From: Anarhynchus alexandrinus
Lineage: Eukaryota > Chordata > Aves > Charadriiformes > Charadriidae
NCBI GenBank assembly: GCA_008711295.1
Contig: VUYV01000157.1
Location: 893,563-957,562 of the forward strand
Length of the DNA stretch: 64,000 nt
Reading direction: 5' to 3'
Within the stretch, counting starts at the first letter, position 1. Every line of letters begins with the position of its first letter. The notes under the pieces were generated by a model, which worked only from the letters and a program-made list of their open reading frames with translations, was not told where the DNA came from and ran no database searches. The translations under genes were made by a program, and so were the position numbers. Shown in pieces: positions 18,336-32,497 of this stretch.

Positions 18336-21300
18336 GAAGTCAGATATTTGTAATATTCCATTTAATCTAATTTTACATTATGGCATCCAGAGTTTAAAAG
18401 AAACTAAAAATTGAATAACATTCTTGGAAGAGGAGAAAGCGTTCCATCCAAACACACCAACTGGCTGCACATGAAGCCAAATGGTGTTCAGTATGTGCAT
18501 TCCAATACTCTGAATCAATGTAGTTCTGTTGCTATCTATAAATACTGCTTACATTTTCACCCTATCACCTCTTTCTCACGTGCAGATGCTGGATTGTTTC
18601 TAAATTAATTACAGCTACTGAAAGCAGAGGCAGTAATTTTATTTGTGTTTCAGTTTATAAAATCTGCTGTTCATAACCCTTTCAGCACAAGGAATGAAAG
18701 GACCTCAGTTAGGCATGTTTACATAGTGATGCTTTGCAGTGGGCTACTGAGATTCCCAGTGTCAGGAGGCAGCAGTGGTGGTGACTCAACTACTACCAGT
18801 GCTGTCATAACCACTGCTTCAGTAAGACAACATAATACATAAGAGCTAAAATATGTCCCTCAATATGAGAAGAAAATGGCATTTTTCTTGTAACTGAGCC
18901 TGACATCAGTGTTAGCAATGCAGCTATGTTAGTAGTTGATCTGTGCTTCTCTGCATGAGCAACAGATGTATAGGCTGTTTAAGCAGCAGCAGAGGGGAAA
19001 AAAATGGAACAAGTATTACTGATTTTTCTGCCAAAGTTGAAGAGGAATATTGCCATTGTGGCAGCCTCTTCCCTCACATCTTTATTCCTCTTTCTCCTCC
19101 AGGCTTTTCAAAACAGCTGTAGTAATGACATGTAATTAGAAAAAGCAGAAATTCATCATATAAACATCATGTATAGGTTATTCTAGGATGTTTCCAATAG
19201 GCCAGACATAGGATAGTTGTGATCAGTCAGTGCTAATAAGGCAATGTATTTCTCACATGACCTTTTTTCAGTGTAAAACTGCTACTGACTTCCATTACAT
19301 GATACAATTTGCCTTTTGCTTTGACCACTGTGAAATGTGAAATACTTATGGGATAAATCAATGGTCAGCCATGTGTCAGTAGTAAATAACAACAGGAAGT
19401 GCTCTTCCTAGTATTATTTAAGGGGCTGTATGAATAAATTAAGAAAAAACCTCAAAGTAAGACTGTTCTATCCCCCTGCCTTACTTCAGAGCCTCTGTCT
19501 ATAGACTCCTCACCTTCTACCTTAATTTCAGATGATGATTTACAGGAATAATACACATGTATACAGTGACTAGCAATACCTTGTGGTTCATAAAAAGGAT
19601 GCGATTACAATATAAGTAAGTGCACAGACTGTAGCAAAATATTACCCATGGAAAAGAGTGATTGCACTTGTGACAGCCTCTTTGTTGCTATGGTATCTCT
19701 TTCTATGCCTTTGGCTAATCTGTCACTAGGAGAAATTTGCAGCTGTCTCAGCATGTTTCTCATTGCTAACTCAGAGACTCACTGTATCTAATCTGTCATT
19801 AAAATAGCAATAAGTGGTATGCACACATTTTCCTAAAAATAAATACAAGTTTCAGGGGGCAAATGAGCTGGTAATGGAAATAGGGTTATGTTTTCTGGGG
19901 TCAGGCTAGCTTTTTGTATTAGTCAGTAATTATTGTTTTGATCTAGCATCACAGTTCTTTTACATTGAAGCTCTGAATTTTTTGTAGGACACCTAAACAC
20001 TAATCTTTTGGGACACTTGGGCATTTTGATGAAAATAGTTAACGTTCCAGCCAACACATGTTACAAGGAATCATCAGTATTCATGGCTATGCAATTCACT
20101 GATTTTCTTAAAAATAGCTTCTGTATACCAAATTTACTTTAATGTGAAGTTGGCATGCCTACTTCTACCCTATGAAAAGGTTCCTGTTGCAAGTCTACAT
20201 TTGACATGAGTTTAGGCCTACAGCTTGATGATGTTCATTTGTAGGTCACAGAAATCTAGACAAGTCATAGTCCTTTCCTCAATGGCAAATGTAATTAAAA
20301 ATACCCATAAAACACAAGTTATGGTGAAAAGGATTAAAGGAAGAAGTGTTGTGGTGTGAAATGTTATAAGCAAAGTCATAGACTGAAAAGTCAGTAAAAC
20401 TTGTTGGACAAGTGAAGATAATCCAAACATTCAACTCCCAAGAGATTTTCAGTCTCGATTTTTGTTTAGTTCCATTCTGACTTTGAGTCCTATGGATACT
20501 GATATTAAGAACTGAAAGTGAGGAACATTGAAGGAGAGAAGGGGTTAAAGGCAATATTCCTAGGTACAGGTCTTTTGGAAAGAGGGAGCCTGTTAATGCA
20601 TTATTTGAAAGAAAAAAAATTTCTAAAGCCAGAATGGTATTGATATTTTTTATTAGCAGCTTTTGCATAGAAGGTTTGCAATTTTTCCTTATTTTTTTTC
20701 AATTCTTTGCTACGTCTCCTTGTGAATACACTGAGTCTTGTCTCTAGCTATTCAGAAGGGTTACTCTAATTTTTTTGTGAGTAGACACACTGTACAAACC
20801 ATGAGAAATGAAATCTTTTGCAATCCCTTCATTACACTCGCAGATTGTTAGTAATATATGCTGTGGTTTATACATTTTTATGAGGGAATAGTTTTTCCTA
20901 AGGTAAGACTGCAGCTGGCATCCATCATAAACCATCATTTTAGCTCCTGCAGAACCTGAAAATCGACAGAATTACTCTGAAATCAAAGGAAAATACTTCT
21001 GCAATATTTTAAAAAAAAAATTAAAATGGATTTCAGTTGTATGTCATTAATTAACTAATCAGTGATTTTTGCAAGCACTACTTTCTTCCACGTGGGAATC
21101 CTCCACTCCATCAGTCCAGCCAAGAGGTTTTCTGCCTTTGTCCCAAAAGATTCAGCTTGTGATTTATTTTTCTTTCTTTTCTTTTTTCCCCCAATTTGTC
21201 CTTTGCTGGCATGTTTGAGATACTGACCTCATGTCTGAAGAATAATTTTCTGCCTCTGTGATGGAAAATAAGAATGAGTTCTGACGGCTGTATGTAAATT

Positions 21301-23238
21301 ACCGGGTTTCTCCACTTCTCCATGAAGTGGAAAAGTCCTGACACTGAAATAAAAGGTGTTTCCACTCTCATTTGCAGCTCCATTCTGCCAGTCTCTTTGC
21401 CCTTTCACAGCTGTGCAAGAAGAGCTCTTTGAATATCTAGCAGTCCTTTTTAGAGTCCCTGCAAAATCCTTGTCAGCTTCTACCACCTCACAAGTTACCA
21501 TATAGGAAGATGATACTTAAATGCCAGTATTGTGTGAGTCATGCTGGCATGCTCTAAAACCATTTCTTCTGCCTTGTCTCACTCTCCTTTGCAGTCTGTA
21601 AGGGCTTCTTTGGATCATTTCTGCAAGTCAGAAATGATACGTTTCAGGTCAGAGGGACTGGAGGGTTCTGAAACCTCACATTACCTACTACCTAAATAGC
21701 TGCAGGCAGAAATCTTGCCTCTTTCCATGGGTATTTGGCACAGGCTTCATACATTGTGCAACACTGCTTAGTTGCAGAACTGATATGACAGAGGGGAAAA
21801 GTGGCCCCCAACTGTCCAAAAGGTATTACTTTCAATTCTCCAAAGTCCCATAGTTTTCTTGAGGTATTTCCTTACTCGTTTGGACTGTTTATAGAAAACC
21901 CCAGAAGTACTGCCCTGTTGCAGGTCTGCTTTTCTGCCTCCTAATAGACAAGGGAATGGATAATAATATCAAGTGGAGAAAGGCAGTCATACAGAGCATT
22001 ATGCACAGTCACCGTTGGAATGAACGACTCTCAAACCAGTTGAAATCAGATTACCCGGATATTATTCCCTCGCAGACCAAAGTGAACACGGTTGTAAATC
22101 TTACTTATTTCTATGAGAGAATAATGAAGAGACTCCTGTCTGCCTAAGAACTGTTCCAAAGGAAGAAAAAATGTATTTCAGGCAAGAATAAGTGGAAGAT
22201 TGATGTCTAGGACTAAATTAAAAAAAGAAGATGACCAACAGAAAATGAATTTCCATAAGAATTCGAAATTGTTCATTTTTTTCATAGCTTGTAGTTTACT
22301 CCTCCTTCTACATTGGTGAACACCAGGTTCACCTTAGGAAAGACACTACTGCTGCGTGTGGAGAGAAGACTTCAAAGGACTTTGTGTGTTCTACAAAATG
22401 GACTTTGAGCTTGCTTCTACTGCATTATTAGCATACACAGATGATTCCTTCTCAGATCTTACTGTTGTGACTAACATTCATCCCCTTCCATATCTGCAGT
22501 GAGAAATTTCGTAGAGCTCTGAACTGGAGATTCTGGGTGAAGCTACAAAATATCCAGTTCACCATGAATTATTTCTATGATGTGACCTGTAGAATTATAT
22601 TGGCAAGATGTCCAAAACCAGAAGTGAACACAAGTGTGTCCAGTTTATGACAATGGATACAATCTCAAAGGAAACAATGGATTGTGTCTAGCCAACATGT
22701 ATCTACAAACTCGGTAGTAATAGAATATTTGAGAATTTTAATGGAGCTGCATATTTTAAGAGGTCCAGAACAGCTTTGCCACTTCAGGTTCAAGAATGCC
22801 AGAAAATATGTTACTGATGCCAGCCAGAAGAACAACAGCTTGTTCCTTTGTCTTGAATTCAAGCTTTGTGGCTCAGAAACATGTCCCTGCTAAAAGAAGA
22901 CCAAAGGACTTTACCTCTGCTTGTGCTGTTGCCAATTCAGACAAATGGACTGAAAAATCAGAGTAGTTGTTCTTCTAGAATTCTGTGATCCCTCTGTCCT
23001 GCCTCCATGTCATCTTTTCAGAGTGACCTTGGAAAACGAGAGCGAAGCAAATTTGTCATCTTCAAGGCATCATTCTACTTCCACCTGTTAATAATTATTG
23101 TTCAACATTTTCAAAGCACGAAAAAAGGAACAGGAGACTTCCTCCTAGAGTGCAACTTGGCAAATTTGAAGCTGATTTCTTGCAAAGCCAATTTCTTTTT
23201 GGAGGGTCATTCAAGAAATTACCAGAGTCCTTTTTCTC

Positions 23239-23318
23239 TCTTGGAATCATGGAATTGCGGAATTTTCAGAGTTGGAAGGGACCTCTAGAGATCATCTAGT
23301 CCAACATGACCTTAAAGC
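23239..23318 (-). mobile_element. Short CR1 3' end fragment
   Basis: Only the last 80 bp or so of CR1 remain, reading in reverse: GGAATCATGGAATTGCGGAA, then AGTTGGAAGGGACCTCTAGA and GATCATCTAGTCCAAC. It is severely 5'-truncated, as is common for CR1. Confidence 0.85.
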
Positions 23319-26300
23319 ACATCATTGGTACTTACATTGCTGAAATTTGAAGGCAACAACCTCTTCAGAGCCTTTTGATCTTTCCTTCATTACTTGAGTT
23401 TTTAGAATACCAGTCTCTAATTGTGATCAGCTACTCTGATTCATTCATACTTACCTTATCTCGGGTCACATACTAGTCAGAAGATAATGAGAAGACACAG
23501 GTATGAAGACAACTGGCCATGTTCTTTAAGAAAGACAAATTAAATTGAATACCAAAGCAGGTTCTTAGTTAAATTTCTAGAGTTCGTTTTTTACTTCAGG
23601 ATACCTCTTTTCTGTGTACTGTGAAGTTCAAAAACAAGAATGGTATCAAGATGATCCCCAGTACAGAGGAGTTATAGGAAGTTGTAACTTTCACCTGGAA
23701 ATCTCCATAATGCTCAAGCTAGAAGACATTTCTAATCAGTTTGGGAATGATGCTAGTAACTTGCATCAGTTTATCATGAGTTCAGGGCAAATGCCAGGAA
23801 AAAGCATCAAAGCCATAATTTTATGGAATTAATGCCAGTGTGTTATGCTATCTTCTTTGAAGAATGCCACAGGAACTTGTGACCAATTACATGTAAAAAG
23901 CACAAGAGAGTGACAGTGAAATTTTGTCGTCTTCACGCAACTTCAAGTATGAATAGTGGATATGCTGTCTGGTTTGTGTTTAGTTTATTTACTCATTAAA
24001 CTCACAGTACTAGTTGCTCTTTTCACTTCTTTGATGACCATGATGACTACAACTATTAGTTGGGAATCAGCCACTGTAATCTTGACTACTCCTTCGTGAA
24101 CCAGACTTTATGTATTTTTCCCTGGGCAATGAGAAATCCTTCTAATTGTTCATCTATGACAGCTTTTTGGTGAAAAAACTTAAGTCTGCCTTTTTCCCGG
24201 TTCGATTAAAACTTGAGACAGCGTGACTAGGATTTTTCTGAAACCCTCCAAATCAGCCACCTTTCTTCTGTTTCTTATCCGTATTAGAGTGATGGCGTGA
24301 TGGGTACTCATACTGGAGAAAGTTAAAATTAGATTCCCTGAAATAATTTTATATTCTCTGAATGGGTACCCACTACTCTGTCAGCACCCACTACTTTGGC
24401 TAAAATTTCTCCAAGCATGGGAAAGTCTTTTCTTCATGTGGAGATTCTAAATGGATGGAAAGAGAGAGGAAAATTATCGAAGGGTTTCAAGTTGATGACT
24501 GATTCATTGTTTTTAAACATTTTTTTTTTCCTGCCTGGATATTTCTCTGCTGTTTTCTAACGTGTTTTTTAGTTGTCTTATATTCCCTCAGCTGTGGCAG
24601 TATTCCTGGAGCCAAATGTGAGTGCACTACCTCAAAATGCCAGCAGTGGAAGCTGGTAAGCAAGTGGGGGAAAATCACCAGAGGAATCTCTGAAGCTTGG
24701 GACAAAGGCAGAAAACACATCAGTACTGCACTAACAGAGCAGCAGGTACCCTCATAGAGAAGATAAAATTACAGGTAAGGCAATAATTTACATTTCTATT
24801 TTGATCTCATCCAAATGGCTTGTTACTCTCCATTCAAAATCCCAGAAAAAAATAACATACCCTAAACATCTGAAGAAGAAAAAGGTATCAAATGTGATGA
24901 ATTTAGACTACCTGATTTTCCAGTGGGGATAATTTGAAGTTCAATCTTACCCAATTTCTGGAAAAATATATTAAAAGATGAAAATCCGTGATACCTATCA
25001 GGCAATTTAAAACCTCAACCTAGTTATAAAACAAGGCTGGGTTGGTTTTTTTATTGGTTTTGTTTTTTCATTTTTAGAATATTAAACACGGGAAACCGCT
25101 TGTTGCAGGTTTTCCTTTCCAGTCAAGAACAACAGTAGTCTTTTCTTTAGGTAAGTGAGGTCAGATAAAGCCAAAGACAGAAGGACTCTGTTCCCATCTG
25201 TCCTTCTCCATTTACGTTCTCACAGTTGGAAGGGTAGCATGACTCATTATTATGCTTCAGTTTCCTCATCTGTAAAAAGGAAGGAGGTTGTTTTTATCTC
25301 CCGCTTGAGATGACTAGATGGGATAAGTGGTGTAAAAGAGAAGAAAATTTCATTTATTTAATTAATTGTCTTGCAGTCTTTTATGCCGCCATGCTGCAGT
25401 CCCACTATGGAGTTGTGATCACCACAAAAACCACAAGAGGATATATCCTTGTCTGAATTGCTACAGTTATTATCTGTTACAGAAAGTAAAATAAGGTTTA
25501 TGTTTAAGTCTACTTTTAATAGAAAACTGTTGTCGGTAATTGAAAGATTTTGTGAAGTTAAAATAATTCTATGATAAACTTAATTTCTCTGCTGAGTTAC
25601 AGAAACATAGAGAAAGTTTAGGTATGTGCATTGTAGTGGCATTACCTTTTGGAAGACAATAATGAAGTACATTTGAAAGACTAATGAATTAGATTTAGCC
25701 TTGACATAACTCATATGTCTTCATCAGATCCCAGTGAGCTGTATCAATTAAGATTATTTTGTAAACTATCCAGTTCAAGGAAATATGAATACAGAGCCAT
25801 ATTAATTTGTTTCATAGTATTTAACTGTGTAGAGATTTTATTAAAGAAACAAGTTATCAAAGTTATGAGTTCAATCTTGTAATCTATGTTTCTAATGAAC
25901 TGCAACATGCTATTTGAGTTAAAAAGCTTGAAGAAAAAAAGGAGAATAATAATATTTTTATAAGCATTATTTAGAGAAATTTAGGTGATTTTTTGAGGTG
26001 CTGTGCAACCCTTTTTGGAAGCAATCATTATCAGCAGGTCCAAAAACTACCTCAAATATCTAGATAAGGAACTAGCTGTCTGAATTGAATATTGTTGTTT
26101 GAAATGTGTCATCTGTTATTTTATTGTGTTTTGTGTAAGCTGCTAACCATAGAAATGACTGTAAGTGGAGGTCTGCTCAGAATGCTCACATTTTTCAAAC
26201 TTTAAACTTGCCTTTTTGTTATTTTTTGGTTTTGCTTTTTTTTTTTTACTTTAAAAATATATGGGAAGAAAACACTCAAGTATTTCATTTGGAAGGAATC

Positions 26301-26819
26301 GTATTCTGACTTCATGGCTCTTTTCTGTACCACAGGTCTATCCGTGGACTTACATTCAAATAACTTTTCAATTACTGTTTTATCATAGTTAAAGATTGCT
26401 GATATAATTGCAAAAATGAGTGTTATCTATCATTTTCTATTGTTTTTTGGTGACAAATCAATGAGTTTGAATTTGAGTATGTTTAAACCTTTTCCTTTGG
26501 GGTTACTGTTATATCTCGGGCGTGTTTTTGAGACCATGCTCTTTTGCTAAGAGAAGTTGCTTTGATTTCGAAATATGTTTTTTCCTGTCATTTTGTACTT
26601 TTCCTTGTAAGTTAAAGACAATTCCATCTATCCCAGTTTTGTTTTCTGTAACTAATTCCATAACAGTGTAGTACTTGACATGTGTTTGTTTCTTAGGCAA
26701 ACGTGTAAAACTCCTCAAGTCCGAATGGAGAAGTAGAGAAAGGAGGTTTCTGCTGTGCCTGATGACAATTTTTGATTTTTCCACACACACAAAATATTCT
26801 GGCTCCACGTTGGAGCACT

Positions 26820-27240
26820 AGTTGTGATGAATCCTAGTCTTGGTCGGATTCTAAGGAAGGGCCAGAACGTTCGTTGAGGAATAAAGAGTCAAACCACTCC
26901 AGAAAATGTGTTCCAGCCCTGGTTTATTACTCACAGAGCAGCAGGTGTGTACAAATACAGGTTTACACAGTATTAACAGGAATTGTTGTACCTTACTCCT
27001 CATTGTAGTTGCTTAGTTTGCTGCAGACGCCCAGGAATCGTGGCTTATTTGGGCAGAGCTTCAGGAGGGTGGTTGGAGAGACTCAGCGTTGCACTCCTAA
27101 GCAGCCTCAGTGTGTCAGTCAGATGCTTCAGGGAGCCTTTAAACATCTTTCTTCACTCACTCTCCTTTCAAAGGTAGACCCAGTTGATGAACTTAAGTTG
27201 CTATCATGAGAAAGCAACAGGTGCTCTGGAGAAGAGAACA
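26820..27240 (-). mobile_element. Possible solo LTR (tentative)
   Basis: A 5-bp direct repeat GCACT (26815-26819 and 27241-27245) flanks a 421-bp segment. The right end reads CA, as LTR ends do; the left end reads AG where TG is expected. On the minus strand an AATAAA (plus-strand TTTATT, 26923-26928) lies about 100 bp before the end, a plausible R/U5 arrangement, and a TTTAAA lies upstream. The short repeat could be chance and I recognise no family. Confidence 0.3.
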
Positions 27241-30200
27241 GCACTGAGAAAGGAAGTATGTCTTGGTACATTCAGTTTGGTGTCACTTTGTAGTCAAAAG
27301 CTCAGCATCTCATACTGGATTATGTGAAATTCAGAAAAAGTTGGGAAAGGGTTATTTCCACTGTATTCCTAAGATATGCTAGATGTTGTCTGTTTAATCT
27401 TAAAACCATGTTTAAGATGAGGAACTCTGTCATTTTCAGGAACATATGCCATGCTCTAAAGTACTTTTCCTTTACCTATTTGTCTAGTCCTAACTTTAAG
27501 ATTATTTGGAGCAAGTGGAAAGCTCAATTTACTTGTGAAAGGTTTCCAAAGCCTTTTAGTTTTAATTACAATTTTTAACCCTGGTTTCCTAGGACTTCAC
27601 TTCAACACCAAAAATCTCCTGCTGAAATCATTAAGAGCAGGGGGAAAACATGAAATACAGAATTATGCTTCAAATGGCATTGTGTGAAATGAGTTTTCAA
27701 CATGTTTGTTTCTTTCTAATGGAAGGTCCTGAGCACAAGAATTATCACAAATGCAGTTCTGATTAGTCACAGTGCAATAAAAGTATGAAAGAATTAAAAG
27801 CTTTAGAGTCTGGTGGTTATCAAAGACATTGGAAACTTTTGAGCCGCTTAAGTGTACTGGGAAATGTTCTGTGTAATTAATAAGATGAGCTAGAGATGTT
27901 TGCCTAAGAACAGACCTGAGGATCTAGAATTCTAAATTGCTTCATTACAGGCTTGGGAACATGTTTAGACCAACACTTCTCATACTGCAGTGCCTAAAAG
28001 GGAAAAATTTAAAGCTCTTGAGTCTTGATATCAAAAGTTAGGGAGGGCCAAAGTTTTATAAGCAGGAATGAAACATTTGAAGACTTCAAAAAATATCTAT
28101 CAATATGTCACCTTCTCTGAAGGTAAATGAATCCATATAGTTATCATTAGATATCTGTTTTCCAAACTGCTCACAAATAACTCCAATTTTGCCATTTGTC
28201 ATTAGCCCAAATCGAATAGCGGTCTGTGATATTGAAACAAGAGCTGTTTCCTAGCTCACAGTTCTCTGCTGGAGTTACTTTATCAAGCATACCCTTTAAT
28301 TATGGTTGAATTGCCTCGACATTTCTCAGACTTTTGAAATGGTTCTGGTGCCCCCAGAAACTTAGTTATCTAGCATAAACACCCAAATCCACACCTATCT
28401 ACTGTTAGTGCATTGCAGAAAGGTCCTTAACAGCTCTTTTTGTCCAGCTTCCCCACTTCTTTAGAAAATAAATTACAGGATTTTCAAGCTGTGAGGAAAT
28501 TGTGAGCCTGTCCTTTGTTAACATTTGCAACATACTTTTGAGTATCACTGGTACAAGTTAGTAGTATTAGATCAGAAGCACCTTCCAAGCTCACAAGTTG
28601 AACTGTTTCAGTGAATAAACACACACGGGTGGCAATGCAAACTGCCATTTGCTTTCATAAGCCACGTATGAATGATAGTGCATGGCAAACACACTCTATG
28701 GATTTTGAAGTTCCAGGAAATAGCGCGCTTCCTTCAAAAGATTCATTTCCAACCTCAACCTCATTCGCAGAGGGCATAAGTGGAAAAAATACATTGGCAG
28801 ATGTTTGTTTCTGGTTGTATGGGCCCTGCTGTTTCTGCACTGCAATGTCCATATTAGGCTTTCACTACTAAAACAAAGTTATTTATGTCACGGAAAAATA
28901 TGACTGATATAGCCCTCTTCAAGTCTATTCCATATTAGGAAAGATTTGCTAAAGAATCACTTTGTTAACCCTGTTTTACTAAATTTTTTTTGTGGTCTGT
29001 TTATGTACAGTATAAGAAGAATATTTGAAAAAAAGACACAAAATGGATGGAAATGTACTGCATACAATTAAGGGCTGTCTTGGTACAAGATCACTGTCTT
29101 ACCTCCATGTCTTGGAGGACAATCCATATCTAAACATTTCTTCAAGCCATTTCTTAGGCCTCTTTCTTCAAGCATTTATTTAAGGGATTCTTCTAGCATT
29201 CCCTCCATTTAGCTTATCTCATGTTGTTCAACAAATATATTTATGAGACCCTTTTTAGTTTTTAAAGAAATCCCCACACCATTTTTGTTTCCCAAAGGCC
29301 TTTAATATTTTACAGAAGAATACTAGGGATGCCAAGATGGCTTTTCTTTGTCTCATGAAATTTCACTTAACTCAGGGTAAGCTATTAATTGCTTTAAAAA
29401 AAATATTCCTTTCTCTGTCTTACATATCTCAGGAAAAAAAAAAAGAAAAGATAGCTTCATGATTCTTGAGTATGCTCAGATGACGCTCAGGCTATGACCA
29501 CACACACAATCCTGTACAGTTGATGGAACAGTTCTAATTAAAAAGAAGAACCCCAGTACTAAGTTCTTTCTGTTTCTTATCTTTATTTATATTCTTTGGC
29601 GAAAACCTGGAACAGAGGGTCCATCACACTGCTGAATCATCTGTGGAGGGAAGAAGCACTGGCTTAAAAATTAGCCCCTTTCTGCATTTGCATTGATACA
29701 TAGTCCTGACGATATTATAATAGGCTTCCCTCCAGCACTCCCCACTAAATTCTGTTGTTTACTGTGCATGATGGAAAAGAGATAGAATTGGAGTTGCAAG
29801 GGCACCCGTAGAAAGGCAGGTTGCTAACTTTCAAGTGGTTGACTTTGCAAACTCGTTTGTTTTTAATATGGATTTTGTGTATGGTTTGCGATAAACATAG
29901 GAAAAAAAAATTGAAAGAGTTGCCAGTCAATAAAATAGTAATGTATAAAGTTGTGTTATGAAATGTTCCAGCACACACTGATTTCAATATATGATATATT
30001 GTTATCTATTTTCTTATAACGTTATTAAATAATAATTAATTACATGCCTAACTTGCATGTCTAAACTATTTTGTAGTTAGCCAATAATTAGTGATAAATT
30101 TGTTTCACTGAAGAAATAGAAGATTTGTACTATACCTGATTGTGATCCTGTAACTTTGATGTTTAGGGGCATGAAAGTAAGGAAAAATGCTTTACTATTC

Positions 30201-31570
30201 AGAGAATACTCATTCAGCCAGTCTTTACATGCTATAGTCTTGATTTTCCTCCCTTCCTCTTCTAAAGCAGAAGGAAGTCTTGAGTAAAACTACCAGGCTG
30301 GGTTTTTATTGGGAATCTATTCTTATGAAATAGATGGCATTATCTGCTATATTCATCAGCTGTGGGGATTTCACAAGCGAGGACATTTTTCACCCATTGT
30401 CAGCAGCATTGGAATTGAGGCTGTCCAGAAAACCTCTTGAGCTGGTAGCTTTTCTCATACGCTCCCTTTGAGGTCTTTTCGTCTCTGGTCCATTCTGGGC
30501 TACCCCGGCAAAAATGTTGTACCCAAAGACTGAATCTGATTTGAACATTTACTGAGCAGAAGTAATGTGGAAAACTTCAGTTGCATTTAATTATATATTG
30601 TTGTTTTAAAATAGAACGAGTTCACATACAATTACAGCCAATTTACAGCAGCCACTCACTAATTTAAATTAAAAAGTCTGCAACTGCAGAGTAATTATAC
30701 TTTAATTGCACATTTAGTACAAGAAAGTGAAGAGAGTCTAATGCATTGTATTTATGATATAACAAGCATGTGAAAAAATATATTAGCATAAAGGGAGTGA
30801 TTATGTTCCAAGAATGAACAAATTAATTCAAATCAACACCTAGGATGCTAAAGGTTTTATGTCCTTTTTTTTAATTTGTATTGTTAAACAGCCACAAAGT
30901 TAATTTTCCATACATATTAATTATTAACAGAAAAATTGATTAGCCTTGATTTGCACCTATTCAGTCTGTTACTGTTCTCTTAGGATTTTCCAGATCTAAC
31001 ACATACTGCTATCAGTCCCCCTTTTCCTATGAAGACCTTTGGCGTAATACCTTGTTTCCCAGCCACTCAAACGAAATAGCTTTTACTATATCCAAAATTA
31101 GGCTTTACTGGATATTAGCTGAAATTTCAATGCTTTGTTATGAAATTGCCTTTAGCATCTGAGAGGTCTAGTCTCTCCCTAATACTTATGGATATATAAC
31201 TTCCATTAATGTTAATGGCTGATGTGTGCTTGCACATAACAAGTATTACCTTCTTACATAGAGACAAACGTGGACCACTCTGCATGTTATTCAGATTAGC
31301 AGTGTGTGACCTGGAAGTTAAGAGAAAAAAAAAAAGAAAAGAAAAAAAAAGGCAGGTGGCATAATAAAAATTCTGGCAAGGCAAAGCAGTTAACAATGCC
31401 AATCATGTAATCGTAAAAACTAGGAATATGCAGCTTGACTTCCTGTGCAGGCTGTATAAACAAAATGACCTTTGTATATGATTAGACACCTGTTTTAGAG
31501 CAGAGATTTGAATGGCTACCTGACCCTTTTTTCTTTATATCACCTATTTATTCTATGTGACAGTACATTG

Positions 31571-32280
31571 TAGAATCATAGAACCATAGAATGGTTGGAG
31601 TTGGAAGGGACCTTAAAGATCATCTAGTTCCAACCCCCTGCCATGGGCAGGAACACCTTCCACTAGACCAGGTTGCTCAAAGCCCCATCCAGCCTGGCCT
31701 TGGACACTTCCAGGGATGGGGCCTCCACAACTTCTCTGGGCAACCTGTTCCAGTGTCTCACCACCCTCAGAGTAAAGAATTTCTTCCTAATAACTAATCT
31801 AAATCTACCCTCTTTCAGTTTAGAACTGTTACCCCTCGTCCTACCCCTACGCTGCCTGATAAAGAGTCCCTCTCCACCTTTCCTGTAGGCCCCCTTTAGG
31901 TACTGGAAGGCTGCTATAAGGTCTCCCTGGAGCCTTCGCTTCTCCAGGCTGAACAACCCCAACTCTCTCAGACTGTCCTCAGAGGTGTTCCTGCCCTCTT
32001 ATCATCTTTGTGGCCCTCCTCTGGACCCGCTCCAACTGGTCCATGTCCTTCTTATGTTGGGGACCCCAGAGCTGGATGCAGTACTCCAGATGGAGTCTCA
32101 TGAGAGCGGAGTAGAGTGGCAGAATCACCTCCCTTGACCTGCTGGCCACACTTCTTTTGATGCAGCCCAGGATGTGGTTGGCTTTTTGAGTTGTGAGCAC
32201 ATATTACTGGGTCATGTTGAGCTTGTCATCTACCAACACCTCAAGTCCTTCTCCTCAGGGCTGCTCATGTTGCTTTTATA
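31571..32280 (-). mobile_element. CR1 LINE 3' fragment
   Basis: This 0.7-kb 3' CR1 piece is in reverse orientation. Minus-strand frames encode the C-terminal end of CR1 pol: [20 protein letters not shown], then a frame shift, then [20 protein letters not shown] and [20 protein letters not shown]. The 3' tail with ATAGAATGGTTGGAGTTGG is at 31590. It is very similar to the copy at 53.0 kb and so probably the same subfamily. It is 5'-truncated near CAACACCTCAAGTCCTTCTC. Confidence 0.94.
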
Positions 32281-32497
32281 GGGATTTTTCCACCACACAA
32301 CTGTAGAGCTAGATGGGGGGAGCAGATAGGCCTGCAGATTATGATTTTACTGAGTTTCTTTGTGGCTGAAGAAAACATGTTTGCACTTCCAAGCAGCCAT
32401 GTAACTGAGCAGTCATGTATGTGTGAAAATACCGGTTTTGCTAGCTACAGTTTGTTACCTTAGCCCATGCATTGGCAGAGCTGGATGTAATAGAAAT

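Noticed and set aside
21493..21506. AG followed by TTACCATATAG as an alternative last TAFA2 exon
   Set aside because: It has the wrong phase for the preceding exon and a poor pyrimidine tract; the 34870 exon fits in phase, acceptor and residues.
21614..21638. 10-bp perfect stem with a 5-nt loop
   Set aside because: Expected by chance in a window of this size, with no T-run or other supporting context.
21956..22147. 63-codon open frame in the TAFA2 intron
   Set aside because: No similarity recognised, and it is short and isolated.
26509..26808. 99-codon minus-strand open frame with protein-like composition
   Set aside because: It shows no recognisable domain, no splice context and no codon bias I can see; frames of this length are expected in 64 kb. 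Its position next to the tentative LTR is not enough.
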